Below, in pieces: positions 1-8,408 of a DNA stretch of 17,730 bases. Under the pieces are notes generated by a model. The model saw only the letters and a program-made list of their open reading frames with translations, did not search any database and had not been told where the DNA came from. This stretch comes from Candidatus Bathyarchaeota archaeon (GTDB lineage: Archaea; Asgardarchaeota; Lokiarchaeia; Sigyniarchaeales; Sigyniarchaeaceae). Made by a program: the position numbers and the translations under genes. Location of the stretch: contig WJJB01000415.1 in NCBI GenBank assembly GCA_014729935.1, forward strand, positions 1 to 17,730, given 5' to 3'. Every line of letters starts with the position of its first letter. The stretch's first letter is position 1.

Positions 1-1
1 G

Positions 2-1078
2 AAAAACATCGATAATTGGTTTTGGGTTAGATACACGCTCAATCCCTACAGCGGCTGCGAGCACGCGTGCGTGTATTGCGATGGCAGGAGTCGCAAGTAT
101 TACCTGCATGAAGATTTCGAGCAAACCATAATCATCAAGGAAGCAGCAGCAGCACAATTAGACAAGAACCTCTCGAGGGCACGGGCCATGCTACCTGACG
201 TGATAGGATTTGGGGGGGTGTGCGACGCTTATCAACCCATCGAGCGGGATGAGAAGGTTTCAAGGCGTTTGCTGAAGGTGATCGCCAAGCATGGTTTTCC
301 CTTGTTCATCAGCACGAAATCCAACATGGTCACCAGGGATCTTGACCTGCTATCTCTCATTGCTGAAAAAACTTGGTGCACGGTGAATTTCACCATTACC
401 ACCTTGGATTCATCGCTTTCGAGCTTTCTCGAGCCGGGGGCACCATCCCCCTCGGAGCGGCTGGAGGCATTGCAAACCATTAAGGACACGCATCCCGGGA
501 TCCAGGCAGGCACTAACATGATTCCCATCATCCCATACTTGGGGGATAGCAAGGAGAACCTGGAAGGCATCGTGAAAGCAACCAAGAATGCAGGGGGAGA
601 TCATGTCTTGTTTGGTGCCGGGGTGACCATGCGTGATGAGCAGGGTGAGTATTTCTTGAGAAAGGTGGCTTTTCGGGAACCTGGAATCGCGACCCATCTG
701 CGGGAGGTGCACTTGAATCGAACCCCTGAAAGCGCCAAGTGGGTCCGCGATACGAATGAGCAGGTGATGCATTATTGCATCAAGCATGATATTGCCCCTC
801 GGGTCAAGCGGTGGATACCTCAAGATTTCAGAAAAAACAATTACCAAGTCGCCGAGTTCCTTCTCGGGAAGGCATTCCGGCTGCAAGTAGAGGGAAAGCG
901 GTACAAGAAATGGTTATGGGCTGGATTGCACATTCAAAACCTGAAAGAATCCCTTTTCGACATCCAGTTACGCGGTGCCTTGGAGGAAATTCAAGGCATG
1001 ACGCCCCAAATCGTCAAGATCATCGAACCATTGATCAAGGATACTGCAGGCAAGGTAAGGCTTGATGATTACCTGTAA
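2..1078 (+). CDS. Radical SAM protein, spore photoproduct lyase-like (COG1533 type), 5' truncated
   Basis: The reading frame is open from base 2, so the true start lies outside the window. The upstream codons encode NPYSGCEHACVYCDGR, the CX3CX2C signature that binds the SAM-cleaving 4Fe-4S cluster (Cys codons at 56-58, 68-70 and 77-79). The GTG at 71 would split this motif and cannot be the start. Downstream the protein has radical SAM TIM-barrel character, including IGFGGVCDAYQPIE, PLFISTKS, a TVNFTITTLD strand and GTNMIPIIPYLGD. The NPYxGCxHxCxYC form is typical of the SplB/Rv2578c-like family. Members include DNA-lesion repair lyases and many proteins without known substrates, so the substrate cannot be told from sequence. 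It ends with TAA, 27 bases from the stop of the convergent phospholipase D-like gene. Family confidence is high; function is unknown. Confidence 0.88.
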   Translation, partial: KNIDNWFWVRYTLNPYSGCEHACVYCDGRSRKYYLHEDFEQTIIIKEAAAAQLDKNLSRARAMLPDVIGFGGVCDAYQPIERDEKVSRRLLKVIAKHGFPLFISTKSNMVTRDLDLLSLIAEKTWCTVNFTITTLDSSLSSFLEPGAPSPSERLEALQTIKDTHPGIQAGTNMIPIIPYLGDSKENLEGIVKATKNAGGDHVLFGAGVTMRDEQGEYFLRKVAFREPGIATHLREVHLNRTPESAKWVRDTNEQVMHYCIKHDIAPRVKRWIPQDFRKNNYQVAEFLLGKAFRLQVEGKRYKKWLWAGLHIQNLKESLFDIQLRGALEEIQGMTPQIVKIIEPLIKDTAGKVRLDDYL

Positions 1079-1105
1079 TAACCCTAAAAATTCACCAGCC
1101 CACGT

Positions 1106-2509
1106 TTACCTTCCGAGGTTACCACGGGGGATGGATCCTGCTTTCCCGTGCTTTCTCTCATTCCACGGGATGATGAGAATAAGGGCGGTGCCCGCGATAG
1201 AGATGATCATTATCGGCAAGTGATACCCGGGCACTTCAGGAATGGGACCACCACCATTGGTTCCGTTGAATGGAACCGACCGTTCCCAGTCATGATTGAA
1301 GAGATCGGTATAATATCCCGCAACCGTCGTTGATCCGATGATGAGTCCTGCCTCCCGGTTGTCATTAATGGACGTGGGAGACCAATTAATGCTACTCACC
1401 AGCACGAATTTACCATCCACGATAACACCTTTATTATGCTGCGTGTCGAACGGTAAACCAATGGATGAGTTGGATTTACACCTGCGAACTTTTACCCCGC
1501 TGGCTTCCAAAATCTCGGCGCTGGCATTATTTTCCTCTTCCGAGATCCCGTGCCCTTGAATGACGCAACAGTTTACCCCCCTTGCCCTCGCTGCAATGAT
1601 GGCATTCAAGATGGCTGTCAGGTCATCATAGATATACATTTGCTCTATCAGGAGACTTTGGTTGGCACTTTCAATCAAGCTAATGATCTTGGATTGGGAA
1701 TCATCGGGGGAAAGCACACGTTCAATGGTCATCTGTTGCTGAACGGTCATTAGAGATCGGATGAATGGCTTGAACGAAGGGCTGCCATGTCGGTCGTAGC
1801 TCTGAGCGAAACCCAATCCGTCCTCAGTTTCGTTGAACTCGAAACCGAGATCCCAATCATCCTCGAATAATTCCAGGAAGTCGTCGACAACGGCCTGTCC
1901 GGTTGATGTTGCATTCCCATGAACCACGAACCACCAATCCCTGTTTCCGTCCACGTCACCATCATCCTGCGGTTTCGGGCAAGAGGATCGAGCCCAATTG
2001 CCACTGGAAATAATCAATGTCTCGTTATCGATGATGGCATATTTGCAATGTTGGAAATCGAATCCCAATGATGCCCAAAGGCCTTGTGCAGTGCCTAGTA
2101 CCGTGAGATTATTCATGGCATACCTATTATATGATCTCTCATAATGAGAGACCTGCCAATATTCCAAGAGCAATCGCACATCCACCCCACTCGACATACG
2201 CTCGTGAATGGTATCAAGCAAGTATCCTGAAGATAACGTGTAAACACTGATGTAGATAGATTCTTGCGCTCCTGCCAGGATGCCGTTCACAACGTCAAAA
2301 CAATTATCAGGTGAGGCAAGGCAAGTCACGCTCACCTGACCCACGTGACTGGAAGAATCCACTGTAAACGGCACGTGAAACCCATCCCGTCCATGGCAGA
2401 CATCCTTTGTTTGTAGGGATGCAATTGTGACCATTGCTATTGTAATCACCAAAATCCACCTGAATTGCATCCGGCGCTTGCGCTCCCCGATATGATCATT
2501 CAAACTCAT
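1106..2509 (-). CDS. Phospholipase D-like protein with two HKD motifs, exported and membrane anchored
   Basis: Two complete HxKxxxxD motifs are present, HCKYAIID (about residues 154-161) and HNKGVIVD (about 358-365), each followed by the usual SSxNW segment. This is the duplicated catalytic core of the PLD superfamily, which hydrolyses phosphodiesters of lipids or nucleic acids through a phosphohistidine intermediate. A hydrophobic helix (RWILVITIAMVTIASL) near the N-terminus acts as signal or anchor. The C-terminus has PGY, a membrane helix of about 19 residues and a basic tail, like archaeal CTERM sorting tails. Many N-X-S/T sequons fit an extracellular location. The ATG at 2509 is preferred because GAGG lies just upstream; a TTG at 2536 would add nine residues. 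It is last in the minus-strand series after the GH13 gene. The substrate is unknown. Confidence 0.87.
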   Translation of the reverse strand: MSLNDHIGERKRRMQFRWILVITIAMVTIASLQTKDVCHGRDGFHVPFTVDSSSHVGQVSVTCLASPDNCFDVVNGILAGAQESIYISVYTLSSGYLLDTIHERMSSGVDVRLLLEYWQVSHYERSYNRYAMNNLTVLGTAQGLWASLGFDFQHCKYAIIDNETLIISSGNWARSSCPKPQDDGDVDGNRDWWFVVHGNATSTGQAVVDDFLELFEDDWDLGFEFNETEDGLGFAQSYDRHGSPSFKPFIRSLMTVQQQMTIERVLSPDDSQSKIISLIESANQSLLIEQMYIYDDLTAILNAIIAARARGVNCCVIQGHGISEEENNASAEILEASGVKVRRCKSNSSIGLPFDTQHNKGVIVDGKFVLVSSINWSPTSINDNREAGLIIGSTTVAGYYTDLFNHDWERSVPFNGTNGGGPIPEVPGYHLPIMIISIAGTALILIIPWNERKHGKAGSIPRGNLGR

Positions 2510-2555
2510 GTTCCTCGGTATGGTACTTGGATCCAATCATAAAAAATGCCATCAA

Positions 2556-2575
2556 TTCCCTGTTAATAATGGGAA
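2556..2575. promoter_or_regulatory. Inverted repeat upstream of the phospholipase D-like gene
   Basis: TTCCC and GGGAA arms are separated by 10 bases, 47 bases or more before the start at 2509. A weak TATA-like TTAAATC on the minus strand lies next to it (2580-2586). The repeat could be an operator between promoter and start, but the arms are short and chance is possible. Confidence 0.25.
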
Positions 2576-2663
2576 CATGATTTAACCGGGAGCGGGGAGG
2601 CAAGAAGTTCGCCTATTCCGACGAAAAACATACGTGGTTATGGAAATGGGGAAGCGGGATTCT

Positions 2664-2668
2664 AAAAA
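2664..2668 (-). terminator. Short T-tract after the GH13 gene
   Basis: The minus strand reads TTTTT about ten bases past the GH13 stop codon. Archaeal termination can use U-runs, but five is short. The rest of the 2510-2678 gap holds no ORF I can recognise. Confidence 0.25.
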
Positions 2669-2678
2669 GTGGTTTGAT

Positions 2679-4358
2679 TCACCGTTGGAGCTGGACAACG
2701 ATACCTTCCCACGGGGTGAGCTTGATGCCGTTACCAATGGCACCTTCGGCAGGTATCCTCGTGGACACCACGATCTCCTTTAAAGGAACGGGAAAGTTCA
2801 AATCCAAGTCATTTCCGCTGAAGTTGAGAAACACGTCCACGCGACCTCCCGTCTCGCGACATTCCCGGATAAAATGCACGACATGACTTGGGTAGGCATC
2901 ACTGGTATCGATGGTCATGTCTCCCGCGTGCAAGGGTGGCATTATTTTGCGCGCGTGCAAGAAACGCTTGTAACAGTTCAATAAAGAATCTGGCTCGTTT
3001 TCTTGTACTGCCACGTTCCTCTCTCGGTACGAAGGCGTCATTGGAAGCCATGGGTCGACCCCGGCAGGACAAAAACCACCGTTCTCGCTGGCATTCCATT
3101 GCATTGGCGTCCTGCATTCATCCCGGTTGATGGACTCCTTTGCAATCTTGCGGGCAATATTGAAGATGAACTGGGGGATATGCTTGAATTTGAGCGCAAC
3201 GGGATCCTTGCTATATTTCACGGGAAGGTGATGTTGCTCCATGCCCACCTCCTCGCCATAATAGATAAACGGGACGCCCCTTGCCGTGAGTTGCAATGCC
3301 GCGTTCAGTTTTGCCTGTAGGATGCCACCACCAATACGCGAAATGCGCCTGAACCTGTCATGATTGGAAAAAACCCACGTTGGGATTAAAGGGGCTGGAA
3401 ACCATTCCTCGTAATCTTCCAATAAACCCCGAACTGCTTTCGCGCGCATCTTCAAGCTTAATGATTGAAACTGGAACGTCAGGTTCAGCCCATCCCCTGA
3501 TTCTCCCATGTATTGCTTCAAGATTGGCAAAGGAGCACTTACCTCCCCCACCATGAACCGCGAGGGATCATCGAACGTGTCTATGGCGTCACGCAAAACA
3601 CGCATGAATGCGAGGGTATCTGGATGGTTCAGGGTGTATTTGGGATTGGTAAACAGCATCGCTGGACTCTCTTCCGAGGGAAGCAAACGCCAACTCCGTG
3701 GATTATCCCTGAATTCATCGTCCTCGTAGATGGCATTGATGATATCAAGCCTGAAACCGTCTGCTCCCTTTGACAACCAGAATTTCATGGTATCCAGCAT
3801 TTCCCCACGCACCTCTGGATTGCGGTAATTCAAATCTGGCTGGAACGGCAGGAATTGCGCCCAGTACCACTGATCAGTCGGCTCGTGGTAATGCCATCCC
3901 GAGCCGGTAATCATCGATTTCCAGTTATTCGGTGGTTTCTTGCCACCAGGTTTCCTGCCATCATGCCACACGTACCAGCCACGTTTTGGATCATTCTTGC
4001 TGGACTTGGATGCTAGGAACCAGGGATGCTGGTCCGACGTGTGGTTCAAGACCATGTCAAAGACGATCCTCATGTCCCTTGCATGGATTTCATTTATCAA
4101 TGCCTCGCAATCTTGCAAGGTGCCATATTCCGGCGCGATCGCCCGGTAATTTCTGATATCATACCCGAAATCTTCTTGCGGACTGTCGAAAAATGGCGAG
4201 AACCAGATGGTCTCGATGCCAAGATCTGCCAAGTAGTCCAATTTCGATATAATCCCTGGGATATCACCTATACCATTCCCGGTGGAATCCTTGAAAGACC
4301 GTGGATAGACCTGGTACACCACCGTTTTCTTCCACCATGGTTGATTTCCTCGTTTCAT
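2679..4358 (-). CDS. GH13 alpha-glucosidase / oligo-1,6-glucosidase-like protein
   Basis: The N-terminus WWKKTVVYQVYPRSF is classic for the oligo-1,6-glucosidase/alpha-glucosidase branch of GH13. Conserved regions are in order: DMVLNH (101-106), QPDLN (173-177), GFRLD with nucleophile Asp205, VGEV with acid/base Glu272, and SNHD with transition-state Asp334. Length (559) is normal for the family and no signal peptide is seen, so it is probably cytoplasmic, releasing glucose from short alpha-glucosides or isomaltose-like sugars. The residue after the nucleophile is Ile; a branched residue here is closer to 1,6-active enzymes, but this is weak evidence. The ATG at 4358 lies 24 bases past the amidohydrolase stop, so the two may be co-transcribed. 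A trehalose- or sucrose-active relative cannot be excluded. Confidence 0.92.
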   Translation of the reverse strand: MKRGNQPWWKKTVVYQVYPRSFKDSTGNGIGDIPGIISKLDYLADLGIETIWFSPFFDSPQEDFGYDIRNYRAIAPEYGTLQDCEALINEIHARDMRIVFDMVLNHTSDQHPWFLASKSSKNDPKRGWYVWHDGRKPGGKKPPNNWKSMITGSGWHYHEPTDQWYWAQFLPFQPDLNYRNPEVRGEMLDTMKFWLSKGADGFRLDIINAIYEDDEFRDNPRSWRLLPSEESPAMLFTNPKYTLNHPDTLAFMRVLRDAIDTFDDPSRFMVGEVSAPLPILKQYMGESGDGLNLTFQFQSLSLKMRAKAVRGLLEDYEEWFPAPLIPTWVFSNHDRFRRISRIGGGILQAKLNAALQLTARGVPFIYYGEEVGMEQHHLPVKYSKDPVALKFKHIPQFIFNIARKIAKESINRDECRTPMQWNASENGGFCPAGVDPWLPMTPSYRERNVAVQENEPDSLLNCYKRFLHARKIMPPLHAGDMTIDTSDAYPSHVVHFIRECRETGGRVDVFLNFSGNDLDLNFPVPLKEIVVSTRIPAEGAIGNGIKLTPWEGIVVQLQR

Positions 4359-4382
4359 GTTGCATTCAATCCTGTACCATTG

Positions 4383-6050
4383 CTATTTTCTCAAGTGTTT
4401 TTCAACATTTTGCTGCAAGGAGCAGGGTGGTTCCAAAATCATCCCAGCCTTCGTTTCCACGTGACTGCCTTTGATGGCGGTGATCTCGCCATTCACCAGC
4501 ACCCGTGATATGCCAACAGGGGATGCATCCCATGCATCATAAGTCGCTCGATCCTGCACCTCACTTGCATTGAATATCACCAAGTCAGCCTTGTACCCAG
4601 GTCGTATCAATCCCCGGTCCTGTAAGCCAAGTCGACTTGCTGGCAAGCCGGTCATCTTGTGAATGGCTTCCTCCAGCGAGAGGATTCCCTTCTCCCGGAC
4701 GTACCTTGCAAGCACCCTGGGGAACGTTCCCCAGGATCTAGGGTGACCACGATACGCATCGCTGCTGATGCACGTCCATGGTGCTTGCATCAGCGGTTCA
4801 AGTGTTTTTTGATCATCAATCATGAACATGCATGTTGTAACGACACCGTTTTCATCGGCGAGGAAATCGAGGAGTTTATTAAACATCCCCCTGCTGGTGG
4901 CATAACGTTGCATCAAGATTTCTTTCAGGCTGGTTCCTTCCAAGTCGTGATGATTGGCAACGTGAGTCACGAGGAATCCCTTGGAGAGAATGCGTAATGC
5001 GAGCCTGAAAAGTGCCCGCGGTATCATCCAGCGAAGTGCCCGTGGAACGTTTACCATGTCGAGAAGATTCCTCGTCCCATCCTTGATGATGCGCTTCCTG
5101 GTCTTTGGATCTCTTAGTCTTTCTTGGAATGCATCCATCCCTCCCTGGAAAACCCATGTTGGCAAGATCACGCTCCCAAAGCTCGTGCAGCCTGCAGTAT
5201 ATGGATATTGATCTGCCAAGACATCCAACCCGCTATTACGGGCTTCCTCTATGGTCTTGATGATGCCCCTGGTTTTCCTCGAGAAGTATCCAACCTTCAC
5301 GTGGGAGATTTGGATGGGTATGCTTGCCTCCCGTCCGATATTTATTGCTTCTTTCAGTGCCTTTACCACGCTCCCACCCTCGCTTCTCAAGTGGGTAGCA
5401 TAAAAACCACCATGAGCAGCAACCACTTTTGCCAGTTCAATCAGCTCCTTGGTTCCTGAATTGCTTCCGGGAGGGTAGATGAGTCCCGTTGACATGCCGA
5501 AGGCGCCTTGGGTCATGGCAAGGTCAACGATGCCACGCATCCGGTTCAGCTGGTCCCTGGTTGGCTTCCCAGGGTCCAAGCCCATGACCATCGCTCGCAC
5601 GTTTCCATGGGGTACCAGGAATGCCAGGTTCTGGCTCATGCCCGTCTCCCTGATCCGATCCTTGAATTGAGAGAGCTGAAGGAATCCTTCTGATTCCCGG
5701 CCACCAAGCAGGTCCTTGGCCATCTTGTTCAAGTATTCCATGATCTCGCTGCTTGCAGGTGCTAATCCCAAGCCACAATTACCCACCACGTCGGTGGTAA
5801 CCCCTTGCAAAATTTTACCTGGAGAAAGCGGTTCCGAGAGAATCTTCAAACCAGTATGGGCATGCAAGTCAATGAACCCGGGGCACACGTGCAATCCATC
5901 TGCATCGATTATTTCATCCGCGCTGGCTTGGATGCCCAGATCCACTTGCTTTATGCAACCATCGCTCACCAACACGTCAGCTTGCCGTGCATGGCTACCG
6001 GATCCATCCACGATCATGCCACCTTCGATCAAGATGGATTGCTTGGTCAC
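4383..6050 (-). CDS. N-acyl-D-amino-acid deacylase (D-aminoacylase)-like amidohydrolase
   Basis: This is a metal-dependent amidohydrolase. The beta-sandwich start (ILIEGGMIVDGSG) leads into PGFIDLHAHTG with the HxH metal ligands, then GVTTDVVGNCG, whose Cys is a zinc ligand in D-aminoacylases. YATHLRSEG, IQISHVKV, DQYPYTAG and ISSDAY carry the remaining barrel residues. The C-terminal part (GLQDRGLIRPGYKADLVIFNA) closes the composite sandwich. The family cleaves N-acyl-D-amino acids, and some members act on N-acyl amino acids or peptides of other kinds. The open frame extends to a GTG at 6089, but GAGG lies eight bases before the GTG at 6050 and the resulting N-terminus fits the family better, so 6050 is chosen. 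It diverges from the CocE-like gene and precedes the GH13 gene. Confidence 0.88.
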   Translation of the reverse strand: MTKQSILIEGGMIVDGSGSHARQADVLVSDGCIKQVDLGIQASADEIIDADGLHVCPGFIDLHAHTGLKILSEPLSPGKILQGVTTDVVGNCGLGLAPASSEIMEYLNKMAKDLLGGRESEGFLQLSQFKDRIRETGMSQNLAFLVPHGNVRAMVMGLDPGKPTRDQLNRMRGIVDLAMTQGAFGMSTGLIYPPGSNSGTKELIELAKVVAAHGGFYATHLRSEGGSVVKALKEAINIGREASIPIQISHVKVGYFSRKTRGIIKTIEEARNSGLDVLADQYPYTAGCTSFGSVILPTWVFQGGMDAFQERLRDPKTRKRIIKDGTRNLLDMVNVPRALRWMIPRALFRLALRILSKGFLVTHVANHHDLEGTSLKEILMQRYATSRGMFNKLLDFLADENGVVTTCMFMIDDQKTLEPLMQAPWTCISSDAYRGHPRSWGTFPRVLARYVREKGILSLEEAIHKMTGLPASRLGLQDRGLIRPGYKADLVIFNASEVQDRATYDAWDASPVGISRVLVNGEITAIKGSHVETKAGMILEPPCSLQQNVEKHLRK

Positions 6051-6095
6051 GTGCGATTCCTCATGTATTGTCCTTGTCGATTCATGCACGGCATA

Positions 6096-6122
6096 CCTTA
6101 TGATAGCAAGCTATTTGAGCTT
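6096..6122. promoter_or_regulatory. Divergent promoter region with a small inverted repeat
   Basis: The gap between the amidohydrolase and the CocE-like gene has TATA-like stretches on both strands (CCTTATGATA on +, CTCAAATAGC on -). AAGCT and AGCTT arms at 6108-6122 form a perfect 5-bp inverted repeat around ATTTG. One site could control both genes. The element is short, so this is tentative. Confidence 0.3.
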
Positions 6123-6136
6123 CCGTTCGGAATTGA

Positions 6137-8209
6137 ATGATCATGGGCATGAAAACAGCGAGGATCCATTCGGTGCATGATCGACCACCCCGGGCAATCA
6201 CGATGAGCGAGCTGGGCATCCCAACGAACCCGTTCAAGCACTTTGATCTCACGAAACCATTTTTACACAAATTGGCACCCATCATCACTTCGAGCTTGAT
6301 GGCAGTGCTCAAGGGGGAGATCATCCATGGTGCTCCCGTGAAGCGCAAGGATATCATGGTCGAAATGCATGATGGAACCATGACAGCGCTTGATGTCTAT
6401 TTACCGAGGAAGGTCTACAAGAAACGCCTGAAATGTCCAACGATCCTTGTTCGAACCCCTTACTGGAAGGATCAGATGGGAGACCTTCTCGGAAGCGTGT
6501 TTTCCCAAGCAGGCATGGCATGCGTGGTGCAGGATATTCGCGGGACAGGGCATAGCAATAAGACGAGCACGAATACCTTCTTGATATTCGAGCGCGAGGA
6601 TGCCATCGATATCATTGATTGGATCAAGGGAACCTTCTGGTTCAACGACCGGCTTGGCATGTGGGGAGCGTCCTACCTGGGCATGACGCAATGGTGCATT
6701 TACGATAACCAAGATGTTACGGCATTCAACACGCAGGTATCCTCCCCACGTAACCTTTGGTACCAACACAACGGGTTGGATATCAACGAGGCAAGCATCA
6801 CCCTTTCCAGGGTTCACTGCGATGGCGCGTGGTTTCACGATAACGTGCCGGAAGCCACCAAGGAAAAAATGCCGTACTGGCGTTACACGTTGAACTTCCT
6901 GCAGGATCCAGCAGCAAACATGTACAATGCAAAGATAAATCTCCAACCAAAACTATCCTTCAAGGAGTTAGACGTCCTGTCCAAGGATGAAATCAACCAG
7001 AAAGTTCAGGAATTGTACGGTGTCGATCTTCGAGGGAGTGAGCCCGATCCACGAGCATTCCAGCAATTCGCGATGGATATCGTGTGGGGAAAGGATATTG
7101 ATAGGTTTCATGAGTTCATGACAGGTAACATCGGCATGGATTATGCAAGGATCACGACACCGAACCTGATCATTGCTGGTTGGTACGACGTATTTGCAAG
7201 GATCAACATGCTCGATTTCCAATCGATCATGGCAAGCGCGGGTGGGCGGGCAAGGCGATACACCAAGATGATTGTTGGACCGTGGGTCCACGGGGGCGTG
7301 AATCACCCCGATATCAAGAATCCAATGAACGGCGGCATCTTGGACATGTTGCGGCAGTTTGTAAACATCGATTGGTTCAGGTATTGGCTACAGGATAAAC
7401 AAGGAGATGGGAGAACCCAGTTCGAGTGTTACAATGGGCGGAATGCAATAGAGAAAGAATTCATCGATATGCCTTCCTTGTTGATTTTCACGATAGGACG
7501 GAATCGATGGCGATGGGAGCGACAATGGCCCTTGGCTCGTACCAGGTACAAGAATCTATACTTGCACTCGACAGGTGATGCAAATAGTGTTACCGGGGGA
7601 GGTTTTCTAGATTTCAATGCACCTGAAACCAGCGAAGCACCCGATACCTATGAATTCGACCCTGCTGTTCCCGTGATAACTCGTGGCGGGAATAACCTAC
7701 ACATTGCCAAGGGATCGATGGAGCAGTCAATCCCGGAATCACGTGATGACGTGCTCGTGTACACATCTAACCGATTGGATGCGGACGTGGAAATCACGGG
7801 AAATATCAAGGTGATCCTGCACGTGGCATCAACTGCCCTTGACACTGATTTCATGGTCAAGCTGTGTAACGTCTATCCAAATGGTAAATCATTTAATATC
7901 AGTGATCTTGGTATCAGGGCACGCTACAGGCACGGCGTGCTTGAAACGCCAGAACTACTGGAGCCGGGAAAGATATATACATTAGAATTCGAGTTATTTC
8001 CCACAAGCACGTTGGTAAAGAAGGGACACCGGTTGCGAGTAGATATCACCTCGAGCGATTTCCCGAAATATAACGTGAATTCGAACATGGGAGGGCGGGG
8101 CGCAGAAGGAGAATACATGATAGCAAAGCAGAAGGTGTACCACGATAAGGATCATCCATCATGCATCGTGCTTCCCACAATTCCAACACCCGAAGATGGG
8201 AATGGGTGA
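6137..8209 (+). CDS. CocE/NonD-family serine hydrolase (X-Pro dipeptidyl-peptidase S15 type)
   Basis: The alpha/beta-hydrolase fold is clear: TILVRTPYW, then ACVVQDIRGTGHS, a pattern typical of the CocE/S15 group. The catalytic triad is visible: Ser159 in GASYLG, Asp331 in GWYDVF and His365 in GPWVHGG. The C-terminal part (about 530-690) is the PepX-C jelly-roll domain, with VYTSNRLDADVEITG, a D-T-D-F-M-V-K strand and GHRLRVDITSSDFP. The family includes X-Pro dipeptidyl-peptidases, cocaine esterase and glutaryl acylases; the substrate here is unknown. No signal peptide is obvious. The start is uncertain: ATG 6137 opens the frame, but a GTG at 6173 has GAGG nine bases upstream and would shorten it by 12 residues. 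It faces the amidohydrolase gene and may share its control. Confidence 0.9.
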   Translation: MIMGMKTARIHSVHDRPPRAITMSELGIPTNPFKHFDLTKPFLHKLAPIITSSLMAVLKGEIIHGAPVKRKDIMVEMHDGTMTALDVYLPRKVYKKRLKCPTILVRTPYWKDQMGDLLGSVFSQAGMACVVQDIRGTGHSNKTSTNTFLIFEREDAIDIIDWIKGTFWFNDRLGMWGASYLGMTQWCIYDNQDVTAFNTQVSSPRNLWYQHNGLDINEASITLSRVHCDGAWFHDNVPEATKEKMPYWRYTLNFLQDPAANMYNAKINLQPKLSFKELDVLSKDEINQKVQELYGVDLRGSEPDPRAFQQFAMDIVWGKDIDRFHEFMTGNIGMDYARITTPNLIIAGWYDVFARINMLDFQSIMASAGGRARRYTKMIVGPWVHGGVNHPDIKNPMNGGILDMLRQFVNIDWFRYWLQDKQGDGRTQFECYNGRNAIEKEFIDMPSLLIFTIGRNRWRWERQWPLARTRYKNLYLHSTGDANSVTGGGFLDFNAPETSEAPDTYEFDPAVPVITRGGNNLHIAKGSMEQSIPESRDDVLVYTSNRLDADVEITGNIKVILHVASTALDTDFMVKLCNVYPNGKSFNISDLGIRARYRHGVLETPELLEPGKIYTLEFELFPTSTLVKKGHRLRVDITSSDFPKYNVNSNMGGRGAEGEYMIAKQKVYHDKDHPSCIVLPTIPTPEDGNG

Positions 8210-8236
8210 ATTTGGGTCACGTTTCCCATGCCCACG

Positions 8237-8242
8237 TTTTTT
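8237..8242 (+). terminator. T-tract terminator after the CocE-like gene
   Basis: A run of six T lies 27 bases after the TGA, with a second pyrimidine-rich TTTCTTTTCTT at 8268-8278. U-runs of this kind act as archaeal transcription terminators. No strong hairpin precedes the first run. Confidence 0.45.
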
Positions 8243-8247
8243 CCTCA

Positions 8248-8380
8248 TCACGTGCTTTCAATCACGGTTTCTTTTCTTGCCAAAATGGCAATATCGGCAC
8301 CCTGCCAGTAGAGTTGCATGTCAATGTGCTTGCCGATACCGCCCGATCGCCCCGTGGTGATGCACTTTTCCCGTGAAATG
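8248..8380 (-). pseudogene. Decayed fragment of a short-chain dehydrogenase/reductase (SDR)
   Basis: On the minus strand one frame reads HFTGKV (8380-8363). After a net shift of frame, bases 8361-8248 read TTGRSGGIGK, then QLYWQGADIAILARKE and a stop at 8248. FTGKV, TGxSGGIG and QGADxxILAR in this order and spacing are the start of an SDR Rossmann fold: the NAD(P)-binding glycine motif and the end of beta-strand 2. Only about 40 residues remain; the catalytic Ser-Tyr-Lys part is absent. It sits directly downstream of the small exported protein gene on the same strand and antisense to the tail of the CocE transcript. This is a relic, not a gene. The alternative, a chance match, seems unlikely given the paired motifs. 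Confidence 0.6.
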
Positions 8381-8408
8381 GATTGATATTATCTCATCGT
8401 TTCCCAAA

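Noticed and set aside
8277..8291. TTGCC/GGCAA hairpin as terminator of the CocE-like gene
   Set aside because: It falls within the ILA codons of the SDR relic and is not followed by a T-run on the plus strand; the T6 run at 8237 is nearer the stop codon.
8294..8338. 8-bp inverted repeat TATCGGCA/TGCCGATA as a structured RNA
   Set aside because: Both arms lie inside the SDR relic (the GGIGK and GADIA codons), so the coding relic explains the sequence better.
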